Source: JAWVZB01 sp033722375
Lineage (GTDB): Bacteria; Actinomycetota; Nitriliruptoria; Nitriliruptorales; Nitriliruptoraceae
Reading direction: 5' to 3'
Assembly: GCA_033722375.1 (NCBI GenBank)
Contig: JAWVZB010000012.1
Coordinates: forward strand, 1 to 41,159
Length of the DNA: 41,159 nucleotides
The notes under the pieces are model-generated. The model was not told where the DNA came from and did no database searches. It saw only the letters and a list, made by a program, of their open reading frames with translations. Positions 14,513 through 24,184 of the stretch are shown here, piece after piece. How positions within the stretch are numbered: the first letter of the stretch is position 1; every line of letters starts with the position of its first letter. The translations under genes and the position numbers were made by a program.

Positions 14513-15426
14513 CACGCCGCCGCCTGCAGCCTGTCCTCGAGCGCCACACGGAGCGGTTGCGCTCGGCGGGGGTCCCGAGCCCCGAGGTCGACGTTCGCTT
14601 GCTTGCGGCGCACGTGCTGGGTGACGATCCCGGCAGCCCGGCGGCGGCAGCCCCGACCCCCGAGCGGCTGGAGGCGCTCGACGAGCTCGTCTCGCGACGC
14701 GCGGAACGGATCCCTCTCCAGCACCTCGTCGGTTCCACCTGGTTCCGCCACGTGCAGCTCGTGTGCCGGCCGGGCGTGTTCATCCCTCGGCCCGAGACCG
14801 AGGTCGTGGCCGGGATCGCCATCGATCTCGCCCGTGAGCTCGCTGACCCGGTCGCCATCGAGCCGTGCACGGGAACGGGGGCCATCGCGGCCGCGCTCGT
14901 CGCCGAGGTCCCGAACGTCACGGTGGCGGCGACCGACCAGTCCACCGCCGCTGTGTCGCTCGCGACCGAGAACCTGACCCGCGTTGCCGCCGGCGAGGCG
15001 GGTGTGCCCAAGGCTTCCGGTGCGGCGTGGAGCGTCCACCAGGGCGACCTGTTCGCTCCGCTGCCCTCCGGCCTTCGCGGTGGTGCCGACGTCGTCGTCG
15101 CCAACCCGCCCTACATGCCGGCGGGGGATCGCGACGGCTGGGAACCCGAGGTCGCCGTGCACGATCCGGTCGCCGCGACCGTCGGTGGTCAGGACGGCCA
15201 CGAGGTGGTGCGCCGTGTTCTCGCTGACGCCCGGTCGTGGCTCCGCGACGGCGGGTGGCTCGTCCTCGAGATCGACGAACGGCGGGGCGCCGAGACGGCC
15301 GCCCGTGCGCGCGACCTCGGCTACCGGGACGTGCGGGTGGCCCGGGACCTCACGGGCGCTGATCGCGTCGTCGTCGGGCAGTGGGGCCACTCCCTGGACA
15401 CGGAGCCGGAGAAGGAGCACGCGTGA
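14509..15426 (+). CDS. prmC: Release factor glutamine methyltransferase
   Basis: SAM-dependent enzyme that methylates the Gln of the GGQ motif in release factors. It has 305 residues: an N-terminal helical substrate-binding domain (1-85, with IPLQHLVGSTWFR) and a Rossmann methyltransferase domain. FIPRPETE and EPCTGTGAIAAAL (SAM loop, 118-130) are family blocks. The catalytic NPPY is at 199-202, which binds the target glutamine amide. It is coupled to prfA upstream by ATGA and to tsaC downstream by GTGA (15423-15426). All motifs are intact. Confidence 0.97.
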   Translation: MTRRRLQPVLERHTERLRSAGVPSPEVDVRLLAAHVLGDDPGSPAAAAPTPERLEALDELVSRRAERIPLQHLVGSTWFRHVQLVCRPGVFIPRPETEVVAGIAIDLARELADPVAIEPCTGTGAIAAALVAEVPNVTVAATDQSTAAVSLATENLTRVAAGEAGVPKASGAAWSVHQGDLFAPLPSGLRGGADVVVANPPYMPAGDRDGWEPEVAVHDPVAATVGGQDGHEVVRRVLADARSWLRDGGWLVLEIDERRGAETAARARDLGYRDVRVARDLTGADRVVVGQWGHSLDTEPEKEHA

Positions 15427-16100
15427 GTGAGATCGTCGATGCCACCGGTGCCGACCGCGGCGAAGCGGTCGAGCGTGCCGCGCAGGTGCTGCAGTCAGGT
15501 GGGCTCGTGGTCCTGCCCACCGACACCGTGTACGGGGTCGCTGCCGACGCGTTCCGGTCGGAGGCGACCGAGAAGATCTTCGCTGCGAAGCGGCGTTCCC
15601 GGCGCTTCCCCCTCCCGGTCCTCGTTCGCAGCCCCAAGCAGCTTCTCGGGCTGTGCACGGTGGTCCCCGACGTCGCGGACGACCTCATGGCCGCCTACTG
15701 GCCGGGGGCGCTGACCATGGTCGTCCCCTCCGATCCGAACCTGATGTGGGATCTCGGTGAGTCCAAGGGGACCGTCGCTGTCCGGATGCCGCTCGACGAC
15801 GTCACCCTCGAGATCATCCGGGCCGTTGGCCCGCTCGCGGTGACCTCGGCCAACCTCTCGGGACAACCGCCTGCCCAGACCGCCCAGGCTGCGCAGCAGC
15901 AGCTCGGCGACGCCGTCACGCTCTACGTCGACGACGGGCCCCGGCGTGGTTCCGCCCCCTCGACGATCGTGGATCTCACACGGGCGGAGCCACACGTCCT
16001 CCGCGAGGGCGCGCTACCACCCGACGAGGTGCTGGCCGTGGCGCGCGGCGAACTCGATCCGATGGACGTCCAGGGGCCCGATCGAGAGCCAGACGGATGA
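15423..16100 (+). CDS. tsaC: L-threonylcarbamoyladenylate synthase (YrdC domain)
   Basis: Makes threonylcarbamoyl-AMP from threonine, bicarbonate and ATP, the first step of t6A37 tRNA modification. 225 residues: one YrdC domain without the extra Sua5 domain. Visible motifs are LVVLPTDTVYGVAADA, the Lys/Arg-rich KIFAAKRRS, ALTMVV, VAVRMP, and LAVTSANLSGQPP; SAPSTIVDLT is near the end. The GTG start overlaps the prmC stop, with AGAAGGAG upstream, and the stop overlaps the next ATG (ATGA at 16097-16100). It is thus the third gene in a tightly coupled translation-quality set. Confidence 0.94.
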   Translation: MSEIVDATGADRGEAVERAAQVLQSGGLVVLPTDTVYGVAADAFRSEATEKIFAAKRRSRRFPLPVLVRSPKQLLGLCTVVPDVADDLMAAYWPGALTMVVPSDPNLMWDLGESKGTVAVRMPLDDVTLEIIRAVGPLAVTSANLSGQPPAQTAQAAQQQLGDAVTLYVDDGPRRGSAPSTIVDLTRAEPHVLREGALPPDEVLAVARGELDPMDVQGPDREPDG

Positions 16101-16729
16101 CCGCCCCGTCCCGCCCCGACGACGACCGCATCGCCGAGATCATGGTCGTCTGCACCGCCAACATCTGCCGCAGTCCGCTCGCGGCCGCGATGCTCGAGCA
16201 GGAGGCGCGGCAGCGCCTCGGGCCGGAGCCCTCCTTGTGGGTTCGGAGCTCCGGTGTTCACGCGCTCGAGGGCCACACGGCGGCGTCGGGCAGCTTGGCC
16301 GAGGCCGAGAAGCGGGGTCTCGACCTGTCCCACCATCGGGGCGCCCCGACCACCCGCGCCGACGTGGAACGCAGCGACCTCGTCCTCACCATGACCGAGT
16401 CACACCGCTCGGCGGTCAACCAGCGCGCACCGGGTTCGGGTGGGAAGGTGTTCACCCTGCGGGAGTTCGCGCGTCTGGCGGCCGCGTTGAAACCGTTGGA
16501 GGAGGGCCGGGCGCTGCGGGACCGTGTTCGCTTCCTCGTCCGGCTCGCTCACGGGGCGAGGTCCCACGTCGCCCGGCCTGCGGAGCCGGAAGACGTCGCG
16601 GACCCCTACGGCGGGCCCGACGAGGGCTATCGACGCATGGCTGCCGAGATCGAGACGCTCGTGGGCGAGATCGCCCCGCAGCTGTTCGGCTCGGAACCGC
16701 CCGACGCGCAGCCCGGCCACCGGAACTGA
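16097..16729 (+). CDS. Low-molecular-weight protein-tyrosine phosphatase family
   Basis: 210 residues with the C-x5-R phosphate loop CTANICRS (Cys19 to Arg25) and a DP loop near the C-terminus (VADPYGGPDEGY, about 176). In Bacillus YwlE the residue before the loop's second Cys is Thr and gives phosphoarginine specificity; here it is Ile23, as in tyrosine phosphatases, so phosphotyrosine is the better prediction. The protein is about 50 residues longer than the basic family, the extra length lying between TMTESHRSAV and the DP loop, rich in Arg and Ala. Coupled by ATGA to tsaC, the same neighbour as in Firmicutes (ywlC-ywlE region). Confidence 0.92.
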   Translation: MTAPSRPDDDRIAEIMVVCTANICRSPLAAAMLEQEARQRLGPEPSLWVRSSGVHALEGHTAASGSLAEAEKRGLDLSHHRGAPTTRADVERSDLVLTMTESHRSAVNQRAPGSGGKVFTLREFARLAAALKPLEEGRALRDRVRFLVRLAHGARSHVARPAEPEDVADPYGGPDEGYRRMAAEIETLVGEIAPQLFGSEPPDAQPGHRN

Positions 16730-16737
16730 CGCGGGTG

Positions 16738-16743
16738 TAGCCT
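16738..16743 (+). promoter_or_regulatory. Candidate -10 element (TAGCCT) for glyA
   Basis: TAGCCT lies 45 bases before the glyA ATG, in the 59-base gap after the phosphatase gene. The identical hexamer precedes three other genes in the window. No -35 was recognised. Confidence 0.38.
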
Positions 16744-16788
16744 CGAGGTGACATCCGTTGCCTCCCCATCGCCTCGAGGAGTCGCCTC

Positions 16789-18066
16789 ATGGGCACCGTT
16801 CGTGCGAGCGAGGACGATCAGCTCCGCGCCACCGATCCGGACATCGCACGCCTGATCGCGGCCGAGGAGCAGCGCCAGGCGCGCACGATCCGTCTCATCC
16901 CTTCCGAGAACTACGTGTCCCAAGCGGTGCTCGCGGCCACGGCGTCCGTACTCACGAACAAGTACTCCGAGGGCTACGCCGGGAAGCGCTACTACGAGGG
17001 CCAGCAGGTCATCGACGAGCTCGAGTCGTTGGCGCAGGAGCGGGCACAGACGCTGTTCGGGATCGACCACGCCAACGTCCAGCCCTACTCGGGCTCGCCC
17101 GCGAACCTCGCGGTCTACCTGGCGTTCCTCGAGCCCGGCGACACCGTGATGGGCATGTCGCTCCCGCATGGGGGGCACCTCACCCACGGCTGGAGCGTCT
17201 CGATCACCGGCAAGTGGTTCAACAGCGTCTCGTACGAGGTGGATCGCGACACGGGCCGGATCGACCTGGACAAGGTCCGTGAGGTCGCGAAGCGCGAGCG
17301 GCCGAAGCTGATCTTCTGCGGCGGCACGGCGATCCCGCGGACGATCCCTTTCGAGGGGTTCGCCGAGATCGCCGCCGAGGTCGACGCCGTGCTGGTTGCC
17401 GACATCGCCCACATCGCCGGCCTCGTGGCGGGCGGGGCGCATCCCACCCCGGTCGGTCACGCTCCGGTCGTCACGACCACCACGCACAAGACCCTGCGTG
17501 GCCCCCGCGGTGCGATGATCCTCTCGGACGAGGAGCACCAGAAGCCGCTGGACCGGGCCGTCTTCCCGGGTCTCCAGGGTGGACCTCACAACCACACGAC
17601 GGCGGCGATCGCCGTGGCGCTGCACGAGGCCGCACAGCCGGACTTCGCCGACTACGCCCACGCCATCGTCGACAACGCCCGAGCGCTCGCGGATTCGCTG
17701 CTCGAGCGGGGCTTCGACCTCGTCTCCGGCGGCACCGACAACCACCTCATCCTCGTGGACCTCACGAACAAGGACATCGGGGGCAAGCCGGCGGCCCAGG
17801 CGCTCGACCGCGCCGGGATCGTGTGCAACTACAACACCGTCCCCTTCGACCCACGCACACCGTTCGACCCGTCCGGCATCCGCCTCGGGACCCCCGCCGT
17901 GACCACCCGTGGGATGGGCAAGGACGAGATGGTCGCGATCGCCGACTGGATCGATCGGGGCGTCGAAGCAGCGCGGGAGGACGACTCCGAGGCGATCGAG
18001 ACGATCGGGCGCGAGGTCGCCGAGCTGACGTCGGGCTTCCCCACCCCCGGCGTGACGGTGGACTGA
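16789..18066 (+). CDS. glyA: Serine hydroxymethyltransferase
   Basis: PLP enzyme converting serine and tetrahydrofolate to glycine and methylene-tetrahydrofolate, the main source of one-carbon units. 425 residues, the usual length. Conserved blocks include LIPSENYVSQAV, TNKYSEGYAGKRYYEG, HGGHLTHG and VADIAHIAGLVAGG. The PLP-binding lysine is Lys234 in TTTTHKTLRGPRGAMI. The ATG follows CGAGGAG by 7 bases. It lies before the wecA-like gene (7 bases between), so the two may share a transcript. glyA upstream of the atp operon is also the Firmicutes order. Confidence 0.98.
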   Translation: MGTVRASEDDQLRATDPDIARLIAAEEQRQARTIRLIPSENYVSQAVLAATASVLTNKYSEGYAGKRYYEGQQVIDELESLAQERAQTLFGIDHANVQPYSGSPANLAVYLAFLEPGDTVMGMSLPHGGHLTHGWSVSITGKWFNSVSYEVDRDTGRIDLDKVREVAKRERPKLIFCGGTAIPRTIPFEGFAEIAAEVDAVLVADIAHIAGLVAGGAHPTPVGHAPVVTTTTHKTLRGPRGAMILSDEEHQKPLDRAVFPGLQGGPHNHTTAAIAVALHEAAQPDFADYAHAIVDNARALADSLLERGFDLVSGGTDNHLILVDLTNKDIGGKPAAQALDRAGIVCNYNTVPFDPRTPFDPSGIRLGTPAVTTRGMGKDEMVAIADWIDRGVEAAREDDSEAIETIGREVAELTSGFPTPGVTVD

Positions 18067-18072
18067 CTCGTC

Positions 18073-19203
18073 ATGCTCCCCTACGGGCTGGCCTTCCTGA
18101 CCGCCGCTGTCGGGACAGCGGTGTCGGTGCCGCTCGTGGCGAGGTTCGCCCGCCGGATCGGAGCCATCGATCCACCGGCCGACCCGCGCAAGGTCCACAC
18201 CGCGCCGGTCCCGACGCTCGGCGGGCTGGCGATGCTCGTGGGGTTCCTCGCCGCCTTCGCCGTCGCCAGCCAGCTTCCGGCTCTGCAGCCCATGTTCGCG
18301 ACCTCGGAGCCGCTGGGCATGATCGCCGGTGCCGTGGTCATCGCCCTCGTCGGCGTGGCGGACGACCTCCGGGGTCTCAGCCCTCCTGTCAAGCTGGCGG
18401 GCCAGATCATGGGTGCCCTGATGCCGATCCTCTTCGGTATCCAGATCGTCTACGCCTGGATCCCCGGACTCGAGGTGGTCGCCGTTGGGCCGGACCTCGG
18501 GCTCGTCCTGACCGTTGTCGCCATGGTGGTGATGATCAACGCGGTCAACCTCATCGATGGTCTCGACGGGTTGGCGGCCGGCGTCGTCGCCATCGCCGCG
18601 CTGGCCTTCTTCTGGTTCGTGACCATCTCCGGGTCGCAAGGGCTGGCGGAGTCGGTCGCGACGACCGCGCCGCTCGTCGCGGCGGTGCTCGCCGGGATGT
18701 GCGTGGGGTTCCTCGTCCACAACTTCCATCCGGCGTCGATCTTCATGGGGGACACCGGGTCGATGCTCCTCGGGTTGCTCGTTGCGTCGGCGGGCGTGGC
18801 CTACGTCGGGAGATCGACGGCCCCGAGCTACACGGACTTCGCTGGCTCGGTCCCGTTGCTCATCCCCGCGATCGTGCTGGCGATCCCGATCGCTGACACG
18901 CTCTTCGCCCTGGTGAGGAGGGCCTACCGTCGGGTACCCATCACCGTGGCGGACAAGGGACACCTCCACCACCTGCTGATCACGTTCGGTCACTCGCACC
19001 GTCGGGCGGTGCTGATCCTCTACTACTGGTCGGCGGTGCTGGCCGGCGCGGGCGTCGGGTTGTCCCTGGTCGCGCGCGACACGCTCGTCACCGCACTCTC
19101 CGTGGCTGTCCTCGTCGGGTTGCTGTTGACCGCCCTCGGCGTTCGCGCTCCCGAGGTCGGTGACGAGGACGATGCCGACACCTCGGTGCGGCGGGTGGGG
19201 TGA
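18073..19203 (+). CDS. wecA: Undecaprenyl-phosphate sugar-1-phosphate transferase (WecA/TagO family)
   Basis: Polytopic membrane enzyme of the MraY/WecA family, 376 residues, about eleven hydrophobic segments. It transfers GlcNAc-1-phosphate (or similar) to undecaprenyl or decaprenyl phosphate, starting synthesis of arabinogalactan, teichoic acid or other wall polymers. Catalytic blocks are GVADDLRGL (Asp-Asp), NAVNLIDGLDGLAAG, FMGDTGSMLLG and DKGHLHHLL, the last being the His motif of the WecA branch rather than MraY. KVHTAPVPTLGG near the start is the other family signature. The C-terminus is a short acidic tail. The exact sugar cannot be told from sequence. It starts 7 bases after glyA. 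Confidence 0.9.
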   Translation: MLPYGLAFLTAAVGTAVSVPLVARFARRIGAIDPPADPRKVHTAPVPTLGGLAMLVGFLAAFAVASQLPALQPMFATSEPLGMIAGAVVIALVGVADDLRGLSPPVKLAGQIMGALMPILFGIQIVYAWIPGLEVVAVGPDLGLVLTVVAMVVMINAVNLIDGLDGLAAGVVAIAALAFFWFVTISGSQGLAESVATTAPLVAAVLAGMCVGFLVHNFHPASIFMGDTGSMLLGLLVASAGVAYVGRSTAPSYTDFAGSVPLLIPAIVLAIPIADTLFALVRRAYRRVPITVADKGHLHHLLITFGHSHRRAVLILYYWSAVLAGAGVGLSLVARDTLVTALSVAVLVGLLLTALGVRAPEVGDEDDADTSVRRVG

Positions 19204-19276
19204 CATGCCTCCAGGGAGTCCGGCAGGCGTGTACGGGCGGGCCACCTCGCCTTTGGCGCTGCTCGGTTCTGGTTGG

Positions 19277-19282
19277 TAGCGT
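19277..19282 (+). promoter_or_regulatory. Candidate promoter of the ATP synthase operon (TAGCGT -10, TTGGCG -35)
   Basis: TAGCGT is preceded, 18 bases upstream, by TTGGCG (19253-19258), which matches TTGACA at four of six positions. The -10 ends 11 bases before the first ATG of the operon and no Shine-Dalgarno sequence is visible, so the first message would have a leader of only a few bases. Confidence 0.5.
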
Positions 19283-19293
19283 GCGCCCCGGCA

Positions 19294-19548
19294 ATGGACG
19301 AACGTGAGACTGAGTTCCGCCGGGACCTCTGGCGGGACATGGACTCGGGTTGGACCATGACCGTCGAGCTCCTCACCGCGACTGGCGTCTGGGGAGGCAT
19401 CGGCTGGCTGGTAGACCGCTGGCTCGGCACGGCCCCGTGGGCGCTCGCCGCAGGACTTGTCCTCGGCTTCGCGCTCGGCAGCTACGTCGTGTTCCGCTAC
19501 GCAGACGAGCAGGGCAAGGCCGAGGAAGCCAAGCGACGAGATGCCTGA
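19294..19548 (+). CDS. AtpZ/AtpI-like small membrane protein
   Basis: 84 residues with two membrane segments: about 23-42 (ELLTATGVWGGIGWLVD) and 47-70 (WALAAGLVLGFALGSYVVF). The tail is charged. This layout and its place at the head of the atp operon fit the AtpZ/AtpI family, which helps c-ring assembly or magnesium supply. The ATG at 19294 is chosen because the frame opens only 21 bases earlier and the -10-like TAGCGT is immediately upstream. No ribosome binding site is visible, which fits a near-leaderless mRNA. A second, longer I-like gene follows. Confidence 0.8.
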   Translation: MDERETEFRRDLWRDMDSGWTMTVELLTATGVWGGIGWLVDRWLGTAPWALAAGLVLGFALGSYVVFRYADEQGKAEEAKRRDA

Positions 19549-19599
19549 CGACCGACCGGACACCCCGATCCCGCGCTTCGCCCACACACAGCCGCTCGA

Positions 19600-20118
19600 A
19601 TGACCCCCTACTCACCGACAGCCCGAGACCCTCGCATGCAGGATGCCTCGCTCGCCACCGGCCTGGCCGATGACGCCAGCGCCGAGCAGCTCATGGCCGA
19701 CAAGGCCATCCCGGTCGGCGTGATGCTGGCGGTGGGGGCCGTGGCGATCGCGCTGCCGCTCCGCGGGCTGGCCGCCGCACTGACCGCGCTCGGCGCGGTC
19801 GTGGTCGTGGTGGGCAACTTCGTCGTGACCGGTCGCTCGCTGGCGTGGGCGGCCACGAAGAGCCTGCCGATGCTCCAGGGCGTTGCCCTCGGGGGACTGC
19901 TCGTCCGGCTGGTGCTGTACGGCATCCTCCTCGTCGTGCTCGGTCCGGTCGAGGCCATCGACGGTCCCGTCCTCGCCATCACCGTCGCCACGGCGACGAT
20001 CGTCCTGCTGACCTACGAAACCCGATTCGTCCTCCAGACGAGCCAGCTCTGGTGGCTCGATGACAACGCGTCCGCGGGCGGCGTCGCCCCGGTCGCACAC
20101 GGAAAGGAACGTCCGTGA
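19600..20118 (+). CDS. atpI: ATP synthase subunit I-like membrane protein
   Basis: 172 residues with four hydrophobic segments (about 37-56, 57-75, 90-112 and 120-145), the topology of AtpI-type accessory proteins that help assemble the Fo sector. Sequence conservation is low, so the call rests mainly on topology and position between the AtpZ-like gene and atpB. The start is uncertain: ATG 19600 and ATG 19636 both lack a good ribosome binding site. The stop overlaps the atpB GTG by four bases (GTGA at 20115-20118). Confidence 0.75.
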   Translation: MTPYSPTARDPRMQDASLATGLADDASAEQLMADKAIPVGVMLAVGAVAIALPLRGLAAALTALGAVVVVVGNFVVTGRSLAWAATKSLPMLQGVALGGLLVRLVLYGILLVVLGPVEAIDGPVLAITVATATIVLLTYETRFVLQTSQLWWLDDNASAGGVAPVAHGKERP

Positions 20119-20954
20119 ACCTCCTGTTCCTCGCGGCCGAGGAAGGCGGCTTCCACGTGCCGCCGCTCGACGAGCTGTTCGAGTTCCCGCCGTTCCTGTT
20201 CGAAGAGAGCCAGTACTTCGCGTTCAACCGCACCGCGCTGCTCTACCTCGTCGCTGCTGCCATCGTCTCGGGGCTCTTCGTCTACGCCTTCCGCAACCCC
20301 GACGTCGTGCCGGGCAAGTTCCAGGGCGTGATCGAGTCCATCGTCGAGTTCATCCGCGAACAGATCGTGATCCAGGTCATCGGACCCGACGGCCTGCGGT
20401 TCGTGCCGCTCCTGACGGCGATCTTCATGTTCGTGTGGGTGAACAACTTCTTCGAGGTCACCCCACTGGTCCAGTTCCCCTCGACCGGCCGGATGGCGGT
20501 GCCGGCGTTCCTGGCGATCGTCGTCTGGCTCATCTACCTGCTCGTCGGTATGAAGGCGCAAGGGGTGGTGGGCTTCTGGAAGGGCGCGCTGCTCGGTGTC
20601 GAGATGCCGGCAGCGGTCCGGATCATCTACATCCCCGTGGAACTGGCCCAGCTCGTCATCGTCCGCCCCCTCACGCTGGCCATCCGACTCTTCGCCAACA
20701 TGATGGCCGGCCACATCCTCTTGGCCGTGATCTTCATCGCGGCGAACGCGTTCCTGATCGACGTCCACAGTGGCCTCACCGACCTGGTGGTGGCACCCGA
20801 GGGCCCGCTCGGCCTGCTGCTCGGCGTCGTCACCGCCTTCGCCATCGGCCCCGCCATGGTGGCCTTCGAGATCATGGTCGGTGCGCTGCAGGCCTACATC
20901 TTCACCATCCTCACCGCCGTGTACATCGGCGGATCGCTCCACCCCGAGCACTAG
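20115..20954 (+). CDS. atpB: ATP synthase Fo subunit a
   Basis: Membrane stator subunit that forms the proton half-channels, 279 residues, five to six hydrophobic segments. The essential arginine is Arg191 in TLAIRLFANMMAGH. The C-terminal helix pair has the family's LQAYIFTILTAVYIGG. The N-terminus (LLFLAAEEGG) resembles the N-termini of the neighbouring c and b subunits. GTG start, with GGAAAGGA about 6 bases upstream, overlapping the subunit I-like gene, so translation is likely coupled. The gap to atpE is 73 bases. Confidence 0.97.
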   Translation: MNLLFLAAEEGGFHVPPLDELFEFPPFLFEESQYFAFNRTALLYLVAAAIVSGLFVYAFRNPDVVPGKFQGVIESIVEFIREQIVIQVIGPDGLRFVPLLTAIFMFVWVNNFFEVTPLVQFPSTGRMAVPAFLAIVVWLIYLLVGMKAQGVVGFWKGALLGVEMPAAVRIIYIPVELAQLVIVRPLTLAIRLFANMMAGHILLAVIFIAANAFLIDVHSGLTDLVVAPEGPLGLLLGVVTAFAIGPAMVAFEIMVGALQAYIFTILTAVYIGGSLHPEH

Positions 20955-21027
20955 AAGCACCCCCGAACCCGACAGCGAAGTTGCACACCGCGCCCCGGAT
21001 GGGCGCACGACAAGGAGAACGAGCGTC

Positions 21028-21276
21028 ATGGAGCACCTGCTCATCCTCGCCCAGCAAGGCGGCGGCCTGGACGTCGCCCCGATCGGCCAGGGCCTCGTGT
21101 ACGGCCTCGGAGCCATCGGGCCCGGCATCGGTATCGGCTTCCTGGTCGGCAAGGCCATCGAGTCGATGGCGCGGCAACCCGAGGCGGCCGGCATGGTCCG
21201 GACCACGATGTTCCTCGGGATCGCGTTCGTCGAGGCGCTGGCCCTGTTCGGCTTCGTCCTCGCCTTCATCATCTGA
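21028..21276 (+). CDS. atpE: ATP synthase Fo subunit c
   Basis: Two-helix proteolipid of the rotor ring, 82 residues. The proton-binding carboxylate is Glu69 in GIAFVEALALFGF, and the polar loop is Arg49-Gln50-Pro51. Helix 1 has the glycine-rich packing motif IGPGIGIGFLVG. The residue after Glu69 is Ala, not Ser/Thr, and no sodium-site residues are seen, so the ring should be proton-driven. The start at 21028 has AAGGAG about 11 bases upstream and gives an N-terminus of about 20 residues before helix 1, longer than in E. coli (79 total there). Confidence 0.97.
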   Translation: MEHLLILAQQGGGLDVAPIGQGLVYGLGAIGPGIGIGFLVGKAIESMARQPEAAGMVRTTMFLGIAFVEALALFGFVLAFII

Positions 21277-21307
21277 CAGACCGGCACCATCCCCAGAAGG
21301 GACCCAC

Positions 21308-21850
21308 ATGAACGCCATGCTGATACTGGCCGCCGAGGAGGGTGGACAGGCCGGCCTGTCGGTCATCCTCCCGGCCGCGGCCGAGCTGGTCTACGGAGCG
21401 ATCGCCTTCGCGATCGTCTACTTCGTGCTCGCCAAGTACGCCTTCCCGCGCATCAACGAGATGCTCGACGAGCGGCGGGACGCGATCCAGGGCCGCATGG
21501 AGGAGGCCGAGGAGGCCAAGCGCGAGGCGGAACGGGCGCGTGAGCAGTACCAGTCGCAGCTCGAGGACGCCAAGGGCGAGGCCAACCGCATCATCGAGGA
21601 GGCCAAGCAGACGGCCGAGTCGCTGCGGCGTGACATCGTCGCCAAGGCCGAGGCGGAGGCCCAGGCGATCGTGTCGCGGGCCCAGTCCGAGATCCAGGCC
21701 GAACGCGAGCGCACCCTTCAGGAGCTGCGCCAAGAGGTGGGGAACCTCTCGGTCCAGCTCGCCTCCAAGATCGTCGAGAAGGAGCTCGATCGCGATCGCC
21801 ACGAGGCGCTCGTGAACGAGTACATCAACCGTCTGTCGAGCACGAGCTGA
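21308..21850 (+). CDS. atpF: ATP synthase Fo subunit b
   Basis: Peripheral stalk subunit, 180 residues: a short N-terminal segment, one membrane helix (about 22-43) and a long charged helix (50-170) rich in Glu, Arg and Ala, forming a right-handed coiled coil with its partner copy. ERRDAIQGRMEEAEEAKREA is typical. The start at 21308 has AGAAGGGA 5 bases upstream. It is separate from the delta gene (33 bases apart), unlike the mycobacterial b-delta fusion. Only one b gene is present, so the stalk should be a homodimer. Confidence 0.96.
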   Translation: MNAMLILAAEEGGQAGLSVILPAAAELVYGAIAFAIVYFVLAKYAFPRINEMLDERRDAIQGRMEEAEEAKREAERAREQYQSQLEDAKGEANRIIEEAKQTAESLRRDIVAKAEAEAQAIVSRAQSEIQAERERTLQELRQEVGNLSVQLASKIVEKELDRDRHEALVNEYINRLSSTS

Positions 21851-21883
21851 CCACGCCGAACGAAGAGACTGCGAGCTGTTGAG

Positions 21884-22414
21884 ATGACTGACCGCACCAC
21901 CGGCTACGCCCGCGCCATCGTCGACATGGCCGAGGCCGAGGGCGAGCTCGAGACCGTCGAGAACGAGCTCCTGACCCTCGCGCGCGTGATCGACGAGCAC
22001 CCCGAGGTCCGCGAGAAGCTCGCTGACATCCAGATCCCGCCTGCGCAGCGCATGAAGTTCGTCGAAGCCGAGGCCTTCACCGCCGCCCATCCCGTCACGC
22101 GTTCGGCGCTCGCGATGGTGATCGCGGGGGAACGAGCGAGCGATCTCGGCGACATCGCCCGCGAGGTGGCCCGCCAGGCCGCCGCCTCGCGTGACCGCGA
22201 GCTCGCGGAGGTGTACGTGGCCGTCGAGCTCGACGACCAACAGCGCCAACAGCTCCACCGTGCACTCGAGCAGGCCACCGGCAAGGACCTCGAGATGAAG
22301 GTCTACATCGATGAGGACGTCATCGGTGGCGTGCGGGCCAAGGTCGGCGACACCGTCATCGACGGCTCACTCGCGGGGCGGCTCGACCAGCTCCAGACGC
22401 GCGTCTCCCGCTGA
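21884..22414 (+). CDS. atpH: ATP synthase F1 subunit delta
   Basis: Connects the F1 head to the peripheral stalk (OSCP equivalent), 176 residues. N-terminal six-helix domain with GYARAIVDMAEAEGELETVE, then a C-terminal region with the standard signature IGGVRAKVGDTVIDGSLAGRL. Length and ends are normal. No strong ribosome site is visible upstream (GAGCTGTTGAG), so coupling to upstream translation is plausible. atpA starts 24 bases later. Confidence 0.95.
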   Translation: MTDRTTGYARAIVDMAEAEGELETVENELLTLARVIDEHPEVREKLADIQIPPAQRMKFVEAEAFTAAHPVTRSALAMVIAGERASDLGDIAREVARQAAASRDRELAEVYVAVELDDQQRQQLHRALEQATGKDLEMKVYIDEDVIGGVRAKVGDTVIDGSLAGRLDQLQTRVSR

Positions 22415-22438
22415 CGAGAACCAGGAACGAGGAACGAC

Positions 22439-24142
<1,704 letters not shown>

Positions 24143-24184
24143 GACCGCCAGCGACTGCACGTCCCCAGGAGGAGGCACTGATCC

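Noticed and set aside
16627..19587. 986-codon open frame on the minus strand opposite glyA and wecA
   Set aside because: It covers three well-supported plus-strand genes, and its protein is an Arg/Asp/Glu/His-rich artefact without motifs.
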